From Methylosinus sp. Ce-a6 (lineage in GTDB: Bacteria > Pseudomonadota > Alphaproteobacteria > Rhizobiales > Beijerinckiaceae): DNA of 64,000 nt. Position 1 is the first letter of the stretch. Each line of letters opens with the position of its first letter. Shown here one piece after another: positions 24,568 to 34,378 of this stretch. A program made the position numbers and the translations under genes. The notes beneath the pieces were generated by a model. The model did no database searches. It was not told the DNA's origin and saw only the letters and a program-made list of their open reading frames with translations. The stretch covers positions 124,001 to 188,000 of the forward strand of contig NZ_BGJX01000001.1 in NCBI RefSeq assembly GCF_009811655.1. The letters are read 5' to 3'.

Positions 24568-26697
24568 ATGTCGAGCTTTCGCTTTTCGCTGCAGGCGCAG
24601 CTGGCGCTATTCAATGGCGCGTTTCTGGCGATTGTTCTCGGGCTCGCGGTTCTTTCTGCGCAGAGCCTGCGCGTCGTCGCCGGAAAAACGGACGCGCTCG
24701 CGTCGAAATGGATCGAGGCGACGCAGCTTCTCGGCGCATTGTCGGAAGGCATGTCCAAATTCCGAATCTCCGAGACCTATCGCATTCTGGCCGAGACCGA
24801 GGAAGAGCGGATCGCGGCGGAGCAGCGCGCGACGGAAAATCGGGTCGAGATCGAGAAATTGCAGAAGGACTATTTCGCGCTCTTTCGCGCCGAGCCGCGC
24901 CCCGACCTCGCCAGATTTCGTGACGCGCTCGCCGCCTATCTCGCCGCGCATGACGATTGGATGGCGCGCACGCCGGACATTCTCGCGATCCGGGCCGCAC
25001 GGGGCGCGAACGCGCTGCATGATCTCTACCGAGCCGCCGACGAGGCGGCCGACGCCGCCATAGAGGAACTGAGATGGTCGGCGCGCGCTGAAGCAGACAC
25101 CGCCGCGCGCGTCACCGATGGCGCGCTCAAGTCCATGCTGATCGCCTCGACGATCGCCTCGGCCTTGGCCATTTGGCTGCTGTTTCGCGTGAAGGAGCGG
25201 GTCACAAGGCCGCTCGCGGCGATCACCGAGGCGCTCGCGCAGCTCGCCGCCGGCAATCGCCATGTCGAAGTCCCGGAGGTCGAGCGCGACGACGAGATCG
25301 GCGCGATGGCGAAAGCCTTCGACGTTTTTCGCGCCAATGCGCAGGCGCTGGAGCGCGCGCATGAGGCGACGCGCGCGGCGCAGGAGCATGCGCAGATTCT
25401 CGCGCGTCAGGACTCCCTCACCGGCCTGCCCAATCGCCGCATGCTCGTCGCCGATCTGCATGCGGCGATCGAGCGCGTCGAGGACGGCGCGGCGGCCTGC
25501 GCCCTGCTCATCGTCGATCTCGACCGCTTCAAGCCGATCAACGACCTCGAAGGACATCGCCTGGGCGACGCGGTTCTGTGCGAAGTCGCCCGACGCCTGC
25601 GCCAGGCCTCGCGCAAGAATGATATCGTCGCGCGGCTCGGCGGCGACGAATTCGCGATTTTGATGGAGATGTCTCCGGGAACCCATGCGGATCAGGCGAC
25701 GAGAGTCGCCGGCCGCGCGCTCGCCGCCATCGGCGAGACGATCGAGATCGGCGAAAGGCGCATCGACATCAGCGCCAGCGTCGGCGTCTCGCTCTGCCCG
25801 GAGGACGGTCTCGACGTCAGCACTCTGCTTCGCGCCGCGGACATCGCCATGTATCACGCAAAGCGCGACGGCCGCGGCCTGTTCCGCTTCTTCGAGCAGG
25901 GCATGGACGAGGAGCTGCGCCGGCGAGCGGCGCTCGAATCGGCCTTGAAGAAGGCCATCGCCGCCGGCGACATACATCCCTACTATCAGCCGCTCGTCGA
26001 TCTACGCGACAATCGCGTCTATGGTTTCGAGGTGCTGTCGCGCTGGACGCATGAGACGCTCGGCCCCATGGCTCCCGACGTGTTCATTCCGCTCGCCGAG
26101 CAGATCGGCGTCATCGGCGGACTCACCTGGTCGGTGGTTCGGCGCGCCTGCCGCGAGGCGCTGCAGTGGGACGCGCAGGTGCGCCTCTCCGTCAATATCT
26201 CTCCGGTGCAGCTCGAGGATCCGCTGCTGGCCTCGAGATTGCTGGCGACGCTCGAGGAGGAGGCATTCCCGCCCTCGCGCCTCGACGTCGAGATCACCGA
26301 GAGCGCGCTCGTCGGCGATGTCGACACGGCCCGCGCGACTCTCGCCGCGCTCCAGGCCGAGGGCGTGACGATTTCGCTCGACGATTTCGGCTCGGGCTAT
26401 TCGAGCCTCTATCATCTGCGCGCCTTCCATTTCGACAAAGTGAAAATCGACCGCTCCTTCGTGCTCGCCATGCAGCACGACGAGGAGAGCGGCAAGATCG
26501 TCGACGCGATACTGAGCCTGTTGAAGCATCTCGGCGTGACGGCGGTCGCCGAGGGCGTCGAGACGGCGCAGGCGCTGCGCCGTCTCGCCGAGCATGGCTG
26601 CGAGATGGGCCAGGGTTTCTATTTCGGCAAGGCGATGCCCGCCGCCGACGCCGCGAGGCTCCTGCGCAGTCGGCGCGCCGATCGCCGCGTGGCCTGA
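24568..26697 (+). CDS. Membrane GGDEF-EAL cyclic-di-GMP enzyme with HAMP
   Basis: I start at ATG 24568 (MSSFRFSLQ), because the upstream frame would translate the 46-base repeat. The 709-residue protein has transmembrane helices at about 15-35 and 188-206, a helical periplasmic sensor between them, HAMP (207-258), a GGDEF domain (280-440) and an EAL domain (455-700). The active-site GGDEF is intact at 358-362, with an inhibitory RxxD site (RKND, 349-352). The EAL signature reads EVL (488-490), and the other phosphodiesterase residues are present (NISP, EITES, DDFGSG, KIDRSF, AEGVET). Both activities may therefore be functional. Its input signal is unknown. Confidence 0.93.
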   Translation: MSSFRFSLQAQLALFNGAFLAIVLGLAVLSAQSLRVVAGKTDALASKWIEATQLLGALSEGMSKFRISETYRILAETEEERIAAEQRATENRVEIEKLQKDYFALFRAEPRPDLARFRDALAAYLAAHDDWMARTPDILAIRAARGANALHDLYRAADEAADAAIEELRWSARAEADTAARVTDGALKSMLIASTIASALAIWLLFRVKERVTRPLAAITEALAQLAAGNRHVEVPEVERDDEIGAMAKAFDVFRANAQALERAHEATRAAQEHAQILARQDSLTGLPNRRMLVADLHAAIERVEDGAAACALLIVDLDRFKPINDLEGHRLGDAVLCEVARRLRQASRKNDIVARLGGDEFAILMEMSPGTHADQATRVAGRALAAIGETIEIGERRIDISASVGVSLCPEDGLDVSTLLRAADIAMYHAKRDGRGLFRFFEQGMDEELRRRAALESALKKAIAAGDIHPYYQPLVDLRDNRVYGFEVLSRWTHETLGPMAPDVFIPLAEQIGVIGGLTWSVVRRACREALQWDAQVRLSVNISPVQLEDPLLASRLLATLEEEAFPPSRLDVEITESALVGDVDTARATLAALQAEGVTISLDDFGSGYSSLYHLRAFHFDKVKIDRSFVLAMQHDEESGKIVDAILSLLKHLGVTAVAEGVETAQALRRLAEHGCEMGQGFYFGKAMPAADAARLLRSRRADRRVA

Positions 26698-26717
26698 GCC
26701 GCGCGACCCTGCCGATT

Positions 26718-27764
26718 TCAAGGGATGACGCCGGTCGCCATGCGGCCGAGATCGCCGACCGCGCCAGTGACCGTGTCCACCGCGCGCTGCATGAAGCCCG
26801 GCTGCTCGCTCGGAGCCGGGGCGGGCGGCGGCGGCGCAGCCGGCGCTTCGGCGAGCGGGGCGGGCGCGGCCGGAGCTGGAGCGGGTCTCGGCTTCGCCGG
26901 CTTGGCCTGCGCCGTCGGCTTGGCCGGCTGCGCCGCATGGCGGTCGAGCGGCTTGGCAGCTTCGGCTTTGGCGGGCGCGGGCTTTTGCGCGGGCTTGGGC
27001 GCAGGCTTGGCCGTGCGCGCGGGTGGCGGGGGCGCGGCGACGGCGGGCGCGGGAACCGCGGCGGCAGGCTCCTGCGAGGCCGGCGCGGCGGCGGGTTCGG
27101 CCGGCGGAGGCGCGGCGGGCGTCGGAATGACGCGAATGGGAGCGGCCGAAGGCAGGGCCGCCGCCGAAGGCGCCGCGAGCGGAACAGCGGCGGCCGGCGG
27201 GTTCAGCGCCCCGTCGGGCAGGGCCGACGGAGTCGCAGCGGAGGCGGCCGGCGTCGGCTCGACCGCTTCGGCGGCAGGAGCGGATTCGGCGACGGGCTCG
27301 GCCGAGATCGCCGCCGGCGCGGCGTCGGCCGCCATGGCATCGCGGCCATCGGCGTCGGCGTTCTCCGCAGCGGCGTTGGAAGCGGGCTCGGCCGGATCGA
27401 TCGGCTCGCGCTGCGTCGCCGAGGCGACCGGGTCCTCATCTTGCGGGAGGAACATGGTCGCCATGGCGCCGGCGCCGACGACCAGAACGACGACGGCCGC
27501 CGCGATCAGCCATCCGCGCCCGCGACCGCGCACTTCGCCGCTCTCGGCTTCGGGCTCGCTCGCTTTGGGCTTTCGCCGCGCGCGCATCCGGTCCGCCTCG
27601 CTCGGCGCCCGCACGGGCTCGGCGTCGGCGGAGGCTCGCGGCTCCGCGGCCGCGTCCAGCCGTGCGGGAGCCTCTCCGTCGTCCTGCTGCTGGCCGACGT
27701 GACGCAACAGCTCCTTGAACTCCTCGAACTCGGCGATGAGTTTCTTGTCCGCAGATGCGTTCAT
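26718..27764 (-). CDS. Proline/alanine-rich single-pass membrane protein
   Basis: The 348-residue protein has a cytoplasmic N-terminal region (1-83, starting MNASADKKLIAEFEEFKELL, a charged helix), a transmembrane helix (about 84-106, WLIAAAVVVLVVGAGAMATM), and a long Ala/Pro/Glu low-complexity periplasmic stretch (110-320) that becomes Lys/Pro-rich. It ends in a short conserved-looking tail MQRAVDTVTGAVGDLGRM. The layout resembles wall- or periplasm-spanning spacers of TonB or FtsN type, but no SPOR or TonB domain is visible. It converges on the GGDEF-EAL gene with a 20-base gap. I assign no function. Confidence 0.7.
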   Translation of the reverse strand: MNASADKKLIAEFEEFKELLRHVGQQQDDGEAPARLDAAAEPRASADAEPVRAPSEADRMRARRKPKASEPEAESGEVRGRGRGWLIAAAVVVLVVGAGAMATMFLPQDEDPVASATQREPIDPAEPASNAAAENADADGRDAMAADAAPAAISAEPVAESAPAAEAVEPTPAASAATPSALPDGALNPPAAAVPLAAPSAAALPSAAPIRVIPTPAAPPPAEPAAAPASQEPAAAVPAPAVAAPPPPARTAKPAPKPAQKPAPAKAEAAKPLDRHAAQPAKPTAQAKPAKPRPAPAPAAPAPLAEAPAAPPPPAPAPSEQPGFMQRAVDTVTGAVGDLGRMATGVIP

Positions 27765-28023
27765 CTTCCAGTCCTCCGATTGCGCCGGCGCGTCGGCTGA
27801 CAGTCGACGCCCGACGCCATCATTCGCGATCTAGCCGATGGCGGCCTCCGCGCGTATTCGCGAAACACCCCTGTCGGCGAGAAATTCCATGGCGGTCTAC
27901 GCCGCGTTCTATCAGGAATAGAGAGAAATGTGGCCGATCTTTGCCGCAGCGGCCGCGGGGAGCCGCGGCCCGCGTGGATCGCACGGAGCGGATTTTCACA
28001 AAAAAAGGTCGAGAGCCGCCCTT

Positions 28024-29034
28024 TCAGATCAGTTGCTCTTTCAATTGCAGCGTTCCCACGACGCCGATCGCGTCGAAATGCTGGTCGAGAAAACTTCTGC
28101 CGGCCTTGCGGCCGATCTCGAACAGCGAACGCAGGAAGTCGTAATCGGCGTCGAGCTTGGTGTCGGCGCCGTAACGCTTCATCGCCGCGCCGCCCTCGAC
28201 GAGATGCAGGAGCACCTTCTTATAATGCGTGCCCGTCAGCCGCCCGGCGTCGATGAGGCGGGCGACGAAATCGATGGCCCGGAACTCGTGCAGGAGCGAG
28301 GCGTTGAAAGTGATCTCGTTCAGCCGGTCCATGATCTCCTGCGAGCTGTGCGGCACCTCGTCGCGCTCGACCGGATTGATCTGCACCAGGATGATGTCGC
28401 GGCAATCGGTCTCCGTATAGAGCGGGAACAGCGCCGGATTGCCCATATAGCCGCCGTCCCAATAGGCCTCGCCCTCCACCTCCACCGCCTGGAACAGAGT
28501 GGGCAGGCAGGCGGAGGCCATCAGCATGTCGATCGTCAGCTCCGGCCGGCGGAAGATGCGCACCTTGCCGGTGCGCACATTGGTCGCCGAGATGAACAGC
28601 TTCAGATCGTCGCTCGCGCGCAGCGCCGTAAAATCGATGAGGCTCTCGATGAGGTCGCGCAGCGGGTTGATGTCGAGCGGATTGAAATCATAGGGCGAGA
28701 AATAATTGACGGCGCTGTGGCTGAGCGTCTTGCGCAGCTTCAGCGGATCCCAGAAGCCGAACACGAGATCGCAGAGATCGCGCTGCGCCTTGCTCAAATC
28801 GCCGTCCACGCTGATCGTGCGCCAGAACTTCTCGAGCTGCGCGCGGGCGCGCGCCGGCCCGCCCTCGCGCAGCCCGTCGGCGTAGACGACGGCGTTCATC
28901 GCGCCGGCGCTGGCGCCGCTGACGCCGATGACATCGAGCCGCCCGTCCTCGAGGAAGGCGTCGAGCACGCCCCAGGTGAAGGCGCCATGCGCGCCGCCGC
29001 CCTGCAGGGCCAGAGTGACCTTCTTGCGCGTCAT
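28024..29034 (-). CDS. Patatin-like phospholipase
   Basis: ATG 29034 (MTRKKVTLALQGGG) overlaps the bdhA stop by 4 bases. The 336-residue protein has the oxyanion-hole loop QGGGAHGAF, the nucleophile in GVSGASAGAM (Ser about residue 42) and the catalytic Asp in YWDGGYMGN (about 193), so the Ser-Asp dyad is complete. Patatins hydrolyse acyl esters of membrane or storage lipids. A patatin gene overlapping 3-hydroxybutyrate dehydrogenase is common in Alphaproteobacteria and suggests a role at PHB granules or in lipid turnover; substrate is inferred only from context. Confidence 0.9.
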   Translation of the reverse strand: MTRKKVTLALQGGGAHGAFTWGVLDAFLEDGRLDVIGVSGASAGAMNAVVYADGLREGGPARARAQLEKFWRTISVDGDLSKAQRDLCDLVFGFWDPLKLRKTLSHSAVNYFSPYDFNPLDINPLRDLIESLIDFTALRASDDLKLFISATNVRTGKVRIFRRPELTIDMLMASACLPTLFQAVEVEGEAYWDGGYMGNPALFPLYTETDCRDIILVQINPVERDEVPHSSQEIMDRLNEITFNASLLHEFRAIDFVARLIDAGRLTGTHYKKVLLHLVEGGAAMKRYGADTKLDADYDFLRSLFEIGRKAGRSFLDQHFDAIGVVGTLQLKEQLI

Positions 29035-29816
29035 CCCGCCGTCCAGCCGCCGTCGATGGAAATATTCGAGCCGGTGATCTGCGCCGCCGCATCCGAGCAC
29101 AGGAACAGGACCAGCGCGGCGATCTGATCGACGGTGACGAACTCCTTGGTCGGCTGCGCCTGCAGCAGCACGTCGTTGATGACCTGCTCGCGGGTGAGAT
29201 TGCGCGCCTTCATCGTGTCGGGAATCTGCTTCTCGACGAGAGGCGTCCAGACATAGCCGGGCGAGATGCAATTGGCGGTGACGCCATAGGTCGCGAGCTC
29301 CAGCGCCACGACCTTGTTGAGCCCCGCGATCCCGTGCTTGGCCGCGACATAGGCGGCCTTGAAGGGCGAGGCGACGAGCGAATGCGCCGAGGCGGTGTTG
29401 ATGATGCGCCCCCAGCGGCGCTTCTTCATGCCGGGCGTCGCCGCGCGGATCGTGTGGAAGGCCGAGGAGAGATCGATGGCGATGATCTGATTCCACTTCT
29501 CGATCGGGAAGTCCTCGATCGGCGAGACATATTGCACGCCCGCGTTGTTGACGAGAATGTCGACCGAGCCGAGCTTCGCCTCGGCATTGTGGATCATGGC
29601 GGCGATCTCTTCGGGCTTGGTCATGTCGGCGCCGTCATAGATGGCAGTGACGCCGAACTCCTTCTCGATCGCGGCGCGCTCCTTTTCGATTTCGGCGGCC
29701 TCGCCGAAGCCGTTGATGACGACATTGGCCCCCTCCTTGGCGAGAGCGCGGACAACGGCGAGGCCGATGCCGCTGGTGGAGCCGGTGACGACGGCGTTGC
29801 GTTTGGCGAGAGACAT
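29031..29816 (-). CDS. bdhA: 3-hydroxybutyrate dehydrogenase (SDR)
   Basis: The 261-residue SDR has TGSTSGIG (11-18), NNAG near 91, Ser about 143 in NTASAHS and YVAAK near 156-160. AFHTIRAATPGMKKRRWGRI and the C-terminal LVEKQIPDTMKARNLTREQVI regions are diagnostic of bacterial D-beta-hydroxybutyrate dehydrogenase rather than FabG. It oxidises 3-hydroxybutyrate to acetoacetate with NAD+, a PHB-mobilising step. The acetoacetate formed is the substrate of AacS and Adc encoded 6 kb to the left. Operon with the downstream patatin gene. Confidence 0.93.
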   Translation of the reverse strand: MSLAKRNAVVTGSTSGIGLAVVRALAKEGANVVINGFGEAAEIEKERAAIEKEFGVTAIYDGADMTKPEEIAAMIHNAEAKLGSVDILVNNAGVQYVSPIEDFPIEKWNQIIAIDLSSAFHTIRAATPGMKKRRWGRIINTASAHSLVASPFKAAYVAAKHGIAGLNKVVALELATYGVTANCISPGYVWTPLVEKQIPDTMKARNLTREQVINDVLLQAQPTKEFVTVDQIAALVLFLCSDAAAQITGSNISIDGGWTAG

Positions 29817-29925
29817 TCGCGCTCCTCTGGGTGAAAACGCGCCGACGGAGGCGCTGGAAATTGTTCTGAACGCAATCTAGCGCCGCCACTTCGACGGAAC
29901 ATGACGCGGCGCGGACTTACTGGCC

Positions 29926-30567
29926 TTACTGGCTCGCCCAGAGGATGCGGGCGATCCAGCTCACCTCCTCGCGGGAGAGGACGCGGTCCGGATAGGCGGG
30001 GTTGAAGGATTTCAACTCCACCGTGCGCGCCGTCTGACGTTTCAGCTCCTTGGCGAGAACCTCGCCGGAGGTCGTCTTGACCACCACGCGGTCGCCCCGA
30101 CGCACCGGGGCGGCGGGGGAGACGATGACGATGTCGCCGTCGCGATAGAGCGGGGCCATGGAGTCGCCGGAAATCTCGAGCGCGTAGGAATGCTCGTCGG
30201 CGTCGGCGAAGACGTCGATCTCGTCCCAGCCCGAGCCTGTGGCGAAGCCGGCGTCGTCGAAAAAGCCGCCGACGCCGGCCTGGGCGAGGCCGATGAGCGG
30301 ACGCGCGCCGCGCGGCGGCCGCTGTCCCTTGGCGACGACCAGCGTCATGAATTCGTCGAGGCTCGCCCCCGTCGCCTGCAGAACCTTGGCGATCGACTCG
30401 GTCGAGGGCCAGCGCAGGCGCCCGTCGGCGGTCTGCCGCTTGGAGCGGTTGAATGTGGTCGGGTCCAGGCCGGCCTTGCGGGCGAGGCCGGAGGCGGTGA
30501 GGCCGTAGCGCTCGCCGAGCGCGTCCAGCGCCGCCCAGATCTGCGCATGCGTCAGGATTTCAGCCAT
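29926..30567 (-). CDS. HTH regulator with S24 (LexA/CI-like) peptidase domain
   Basis: The 213-residue protein has an N-terminal HTH (about 10-75, ALDALGERYGLTASGLARKAGL) and a C-terminal S24 domain with Ser136 in EISGDSMAPLY and Lys173 in VLAKELKR, the self-cleavage dyad. An Ala-Gly pair in LAQAGVGG (about 97-98) is the likely cleavage point. Such repressors can respond to RecA or other stress, but many chromosomal ones regulate unrelated functions. It is divergent from the DUF2946-like gene across a 190-base region that may hold its operator. Confidence 0.88.
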   Translation of the reverse strand: MAEILTHAQIWAALDALGERYGLTASGLARKAGLDPTTFNRSKRQTADGRLRWPSTESIAKVLQATGASLDEFMTLVVAKGQRPPRGARPLIGLAQAGVGGFFDDAGFATGSGWDEIDVFADADEHSYALEISGDSMAPLYRDGDIVIVSPAAPVRRGDRVVVKTTSGEVLAKELKRQTARTVELKSFNPAYPDRVLSREEVSWIARILWASQ

Positions 30568-30757
30568 AGGCGGACCTCATTCCTAGAGATAGGAATAGAA
30601 CAGTCCGGCCGGCTCCGCAATTCGAGATTTGCCTGCGCCGCTTGGCCAGGGCGACGGCTTTTTCCAGTCGAAATCGCTGCATTTTCAGGAAAGTCCGACA
30701 ATTGGGCGGCGACGCTCCATTGACCATGACGATCGCCGTGCCTATTTTGAAACGATC

Positions 30758-31153
30758 GTGACCCAGCAGAGCGACAAATCCTGGCAGTATGGACAGACGG
30801 CGGCGACGCTGCTCGTCGCCTATCTGCTCGTGCTGCAGGGACTGACCGCAGGCCTCGTCGTCGGCGCGCGCGCCGGGCAGAGCGCCTTCGGCGGCGCGAT
30901 CTGCGTCACGGCGAAAACGGCCACGGCCGAGCAACGCTCGCAAGGGCCGCGCGCTCCCGTCCGCGGCATGGACGCCTGCTGCGTCCAACATTGCGCCGGA
31001 CTCGACGGCGGCGTCGCCGGTGGTTTCGCCGGCCTCGACGCGCCGCGCTCATTCCTGGCGGGCGTTCTGACGCCGCTACGCGAATCGCTCGACATCGAGC
31101 GGCTCGCGCAACTTCCCGTTGGAGCGCGCGCTCCTCCGGCCCTCGCCCTCTGA
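30758..31153 (+). CDS. DUF2946-like cysteine-containing exported protein
   Basis: I use GTG 30758, since it precedes the hydrophobic leader (TAATLLVAYLLVLQGLTAGLVVGARA, a signal peptide or anchor, given in two pieces elsewhere). The frame is open further up to 30629, but that part is charged and unlike a leader. The mature part has ICVTAK and DACCVQHCAGLD, a cysteine/histidine cluster of the sort in DUF2946 proteins, which are often near copper-related genes. Length is about 131 residues. There is no clear ribosome binding site. Family assignment is tentative; metal binding is inference. Confidence 0.55.
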   Translation: MTQQSDKSWQYGQTAATLLVAYLLVLQGLTAGLVVGARAGQSAFGGAICVTAKTATAEQRSQGPRAPVRGMDACCVQHCAGLDGGVAGGFAGLDAPRSFLAGVLTPLRESLDIERLAQLPVGARAPPALAL

Positions 31154-31309
31154 CGACAGCCCAAGGCTGCGCACGAGCGCGCCTCACTCTCCCGCTTCCG
31201 GCGGGGGAAGGCGCATTTTTCAGAAGACGAAAGCGAACTTCGATCCCGCCGGCGCGCGCAACGCGGCCGAGGTTCGAGCCGAAGTTTCGCTCGAGGCCGA
31301 GACGAGACA

Positions 31310-31693
31310 ATGGATTACGACGTTTCTCCCCGACAGGGACGGCGCTCCGCGCGAGCCGCGGCGGCGCCCAGCCAGGATCAGTCCAATGCGCCGGCGCGCC
31401 GGCGGGTCGAGGTGCTGGAGACCTATTTCGGCGCCGACGGCCGCCCAGTGAAGCGCAAGAGCACCGGCGCGGCGCGCGTCGCCCGTCGCTATGACGAGCG
31501 CGGCAATAAGATCGAGGAAGCCTATTTCAACGCCGACGGCAAGCCGACCCTGCGCAAAGGCCTCGGCGTCGCCCGCATCGCCTGGCGCTATGACGAGCGG
31601 GGCCGGCAGATCGACGCCGCCTTCTTCGACGCCGCGGGCGAGCCGATCCAGAAGGGCGCGGCGGCGCGGGACCGCGCTCTCGCCGACGCCTGA
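31310..31693 (+). CDS. Small protein with tandem 33-residue YD-like repeats
   Basis: The 127-residue protein has a basic, alanine-rich N-terminus and two full repeats of about 33 residues: (E)TYFGADGRPV-x-RKSTGAARVARRYDERGNKIE and EAYFNADGKPT-x-RKGLGVARIAWRYDERGRQID, then a partial third starting AAFFDAAGEPIQ. The YDERGN/ADGKP pattern also appears as longer arrays in kinase- and TPR-linked proteins of Alphaproteobacteria, with no known activity. No signal peptide is visible. The start ATG lacks a strong ribosome binding site. It follows the DUF2946-like gene by 156 bases and converges on an O-methyltransferase gene. Confidence 0.65.
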   Translation: MDYDVSPRQGRRSARAAAAPSQDQSNAPARRRVEVLETYFGADGRPVKRKSTGAARVARRYDERGNKIEEAYFNADGKPTLRKGLGVARIAWRYDERGRQIDAAFFDAAGEPIQKGAAARDRALADA

Positions 31694-31732
31694 CGACATC
31701 TGACAGACCGGGCCCCGCGAGGGGCTCGGTCG

Positions 31733-32395
31733 TCAGCCATTGACCAGAGCGATCGCGAAACCGTCCCAGCCCTTGGAGCCGACCGTCTGAATGGCGGTCG
31801 CCGTCACGCGGGGCTCCGTCGCTATTGTATCGAACAGCGCACGGGCGCCGGCGGCGTTGGCGTCCGTCCCCGCGAGCACCGAGCCGTCGCGCACGACATT
31901 GTCGACGATGATCAGGCTCCCCGGCCGGGAGAGCGTCAGCGCCCAAGCGAAATAATTGGCGTTATTGGACTTGTCGGCGTCGATGAAGGCGAGGTCGAAG
32001 GGCCCCGCCGCCTCCGCCGCGAGCTTCGGCAGCGTGTCGAGCGCCGGGCCGACGCGGATCTCGACGCGGTCCGAGAGGCCCGCATCGGCGAGATTGGCGG
32101 CGGCGACATCGGCGTGCTTTTGCTCGAGCTCCAGCGTCACCAGCCGCCCGCCGTCAGGCAGCGCGCGCGCCAGCCAGATGGTGCTGTAGCCGCCGAGCAC
32201 GCCCACTTCGAGAATGCGCTTCGCCCCGATCGAGCGCGCGAGGAGATGCAGCAGCTTGCCCTGCGGCGGCGAGACGTCGATCGCCGGCAGGCCGGCGGCG
32301 GCGTTGGCGGAGAGAGCCGAGTCGAGATGCGCATCCGCCCCGATGAGACGATCCGCGATATAGGCGTCGACGGCGCTCCAGGCTTGCGATGACAT
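31733..32395 (-). CDS. Class I SAM-dependent O-methyltransferase
   Basis: The 220-residue protein belongs to the caffeoyl-CoA/catechol O-methyltransferase-like group (Methyltransf_3). SAM motif I is LEVGVLGGYSTIWLARAL (about 62-79), the acidic ribose-binding residue lies in LVTLELEQKHA (about 86-96), metal ligands are likely in FIDADKSNN (about 137-145) and VDNVVRDG (about 163-170). It methylates a hydroxyl of a small aromatic or catechol substrate; which one is unknown. It lies 55 bases downstream of the FNR gene on the same strand and could be co-transcribed. Confidence 0.92.
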   Translation of the reverse strand: MSSQAWSAVDAYIADRLIGADAHLDSALSANAAAGLPAIDVSPPQGKLLHLLARSIGAKRILEVGVLGGYSTIWLARALPDGGRLVTLELEQKHADVAAANLADAGLSDRVEIRVGPALDTLPKLAAEAAGPFDLAFIDADKSNNANYFAWALTLSRPGSLIIVDNVVRDGSVLAGTDANAAGARALFDTIATEPRVTATAIQTVGSKGWDGFAIALVNG

Positions 32396-32450
32396 GAGCC
32401 CCCTCCTCCCTCGAGAGACAAAGGACGCCGCTCGGGACGCGGCTCGGCGG

Positions 32451-33806
<1,356 letters not shown>

Positions 33807-34196
33807 TCAACCTTGCTGGGAGGGCGTCGTCACCACGAGGCCGTCGAGCTCGGGCCGCACGGTGATCTGGCAGCTCAGCCGCGAATTGGGCTTCACGTCG
33901 AAGGCGAAGTCCAGCATGTCCTCCTCCATCTGGGAGGGCTTGCCGGCCTTCTCGACCCAGGCCTCGTCCACATAGACGTGGCAGGTGGCGCAGGCGCAGG
34001 CGCCGCCGCATTCGGCCGGAATCTCGGGGATATCGTTGCGGCGCGCCGTCTCCATGACGGTGGAGCCCGTCTCGCCCTCGACCGTGCGGGCCTGACCATG
34101 CGAATCGACGAAGGTGATCTTCGCCTTGGTCGGGGCTCCGCCGCCGGGCTCGGCGCCGTAGCGGGTCGCTTGGTCGTAGAGGCTGGTCTTCACCAT
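33807..34196 (-). CDS. Adrenodoxin-type [2Fe-2S] ferredoxin
   Basis: The 129-residue protein has the cluster ligands Cys63, Cys69, Cys72 (CGGACACATC) and Cys109 (RLSCQI) with the C-x5-C-x2-C spacing of vertebrate/ISC-type ferredoxins. [12 protein letters not shown] and MLDFAFDV also match the family. About 22 N-terminal residues precede the beta-grasp fold. Proteins of this type pass electrons to cytochromes P450, Rieske oxygenases or Fe-S assembly. No isc gene is near, so the FNR downstream is the best candidate partner. It ends in a strong terminator. Confidence 0.94.
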   Translation of the reverse strand: MVKTSLYDQATRYGAEPGGGAPTKAKITFVDSHGQARTVEGETGSTVMETARRNDIPEIPAECGGACACATCHVYVDEAWVEKAGKPSQMEEDMLDFAFDVKPNSRLSCQITVRPELDGLVVTTPSQQG

Positions 34197-34378
34197 GATG
34201 CTCTGTCTCTTCCGTTGACGTGTCGGCGCGCCTGCCGCCGGCGCAACAATCGGCGGGCCGCCGAAGTCCTGCCCGAAGCTTCGACCCGACGCTCGTCCAT
34301 CGCGCGATCAACTATCATCGGCGACGCGGACGCGCTAGTCTTTCCTCCAGCCCGCGACGGCTTGATGTCATGCGGGCG

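Noticed and set aside
26166..27800. 544-codon plus-strand Gly/Arg-rich frame opposite the Pro/Ala-rich protein
   Set aside because: The glycine/arginine repeats are the complement of Ala/Pro codons; the minus-strand frame has a sensible start, membrane helix and tail.
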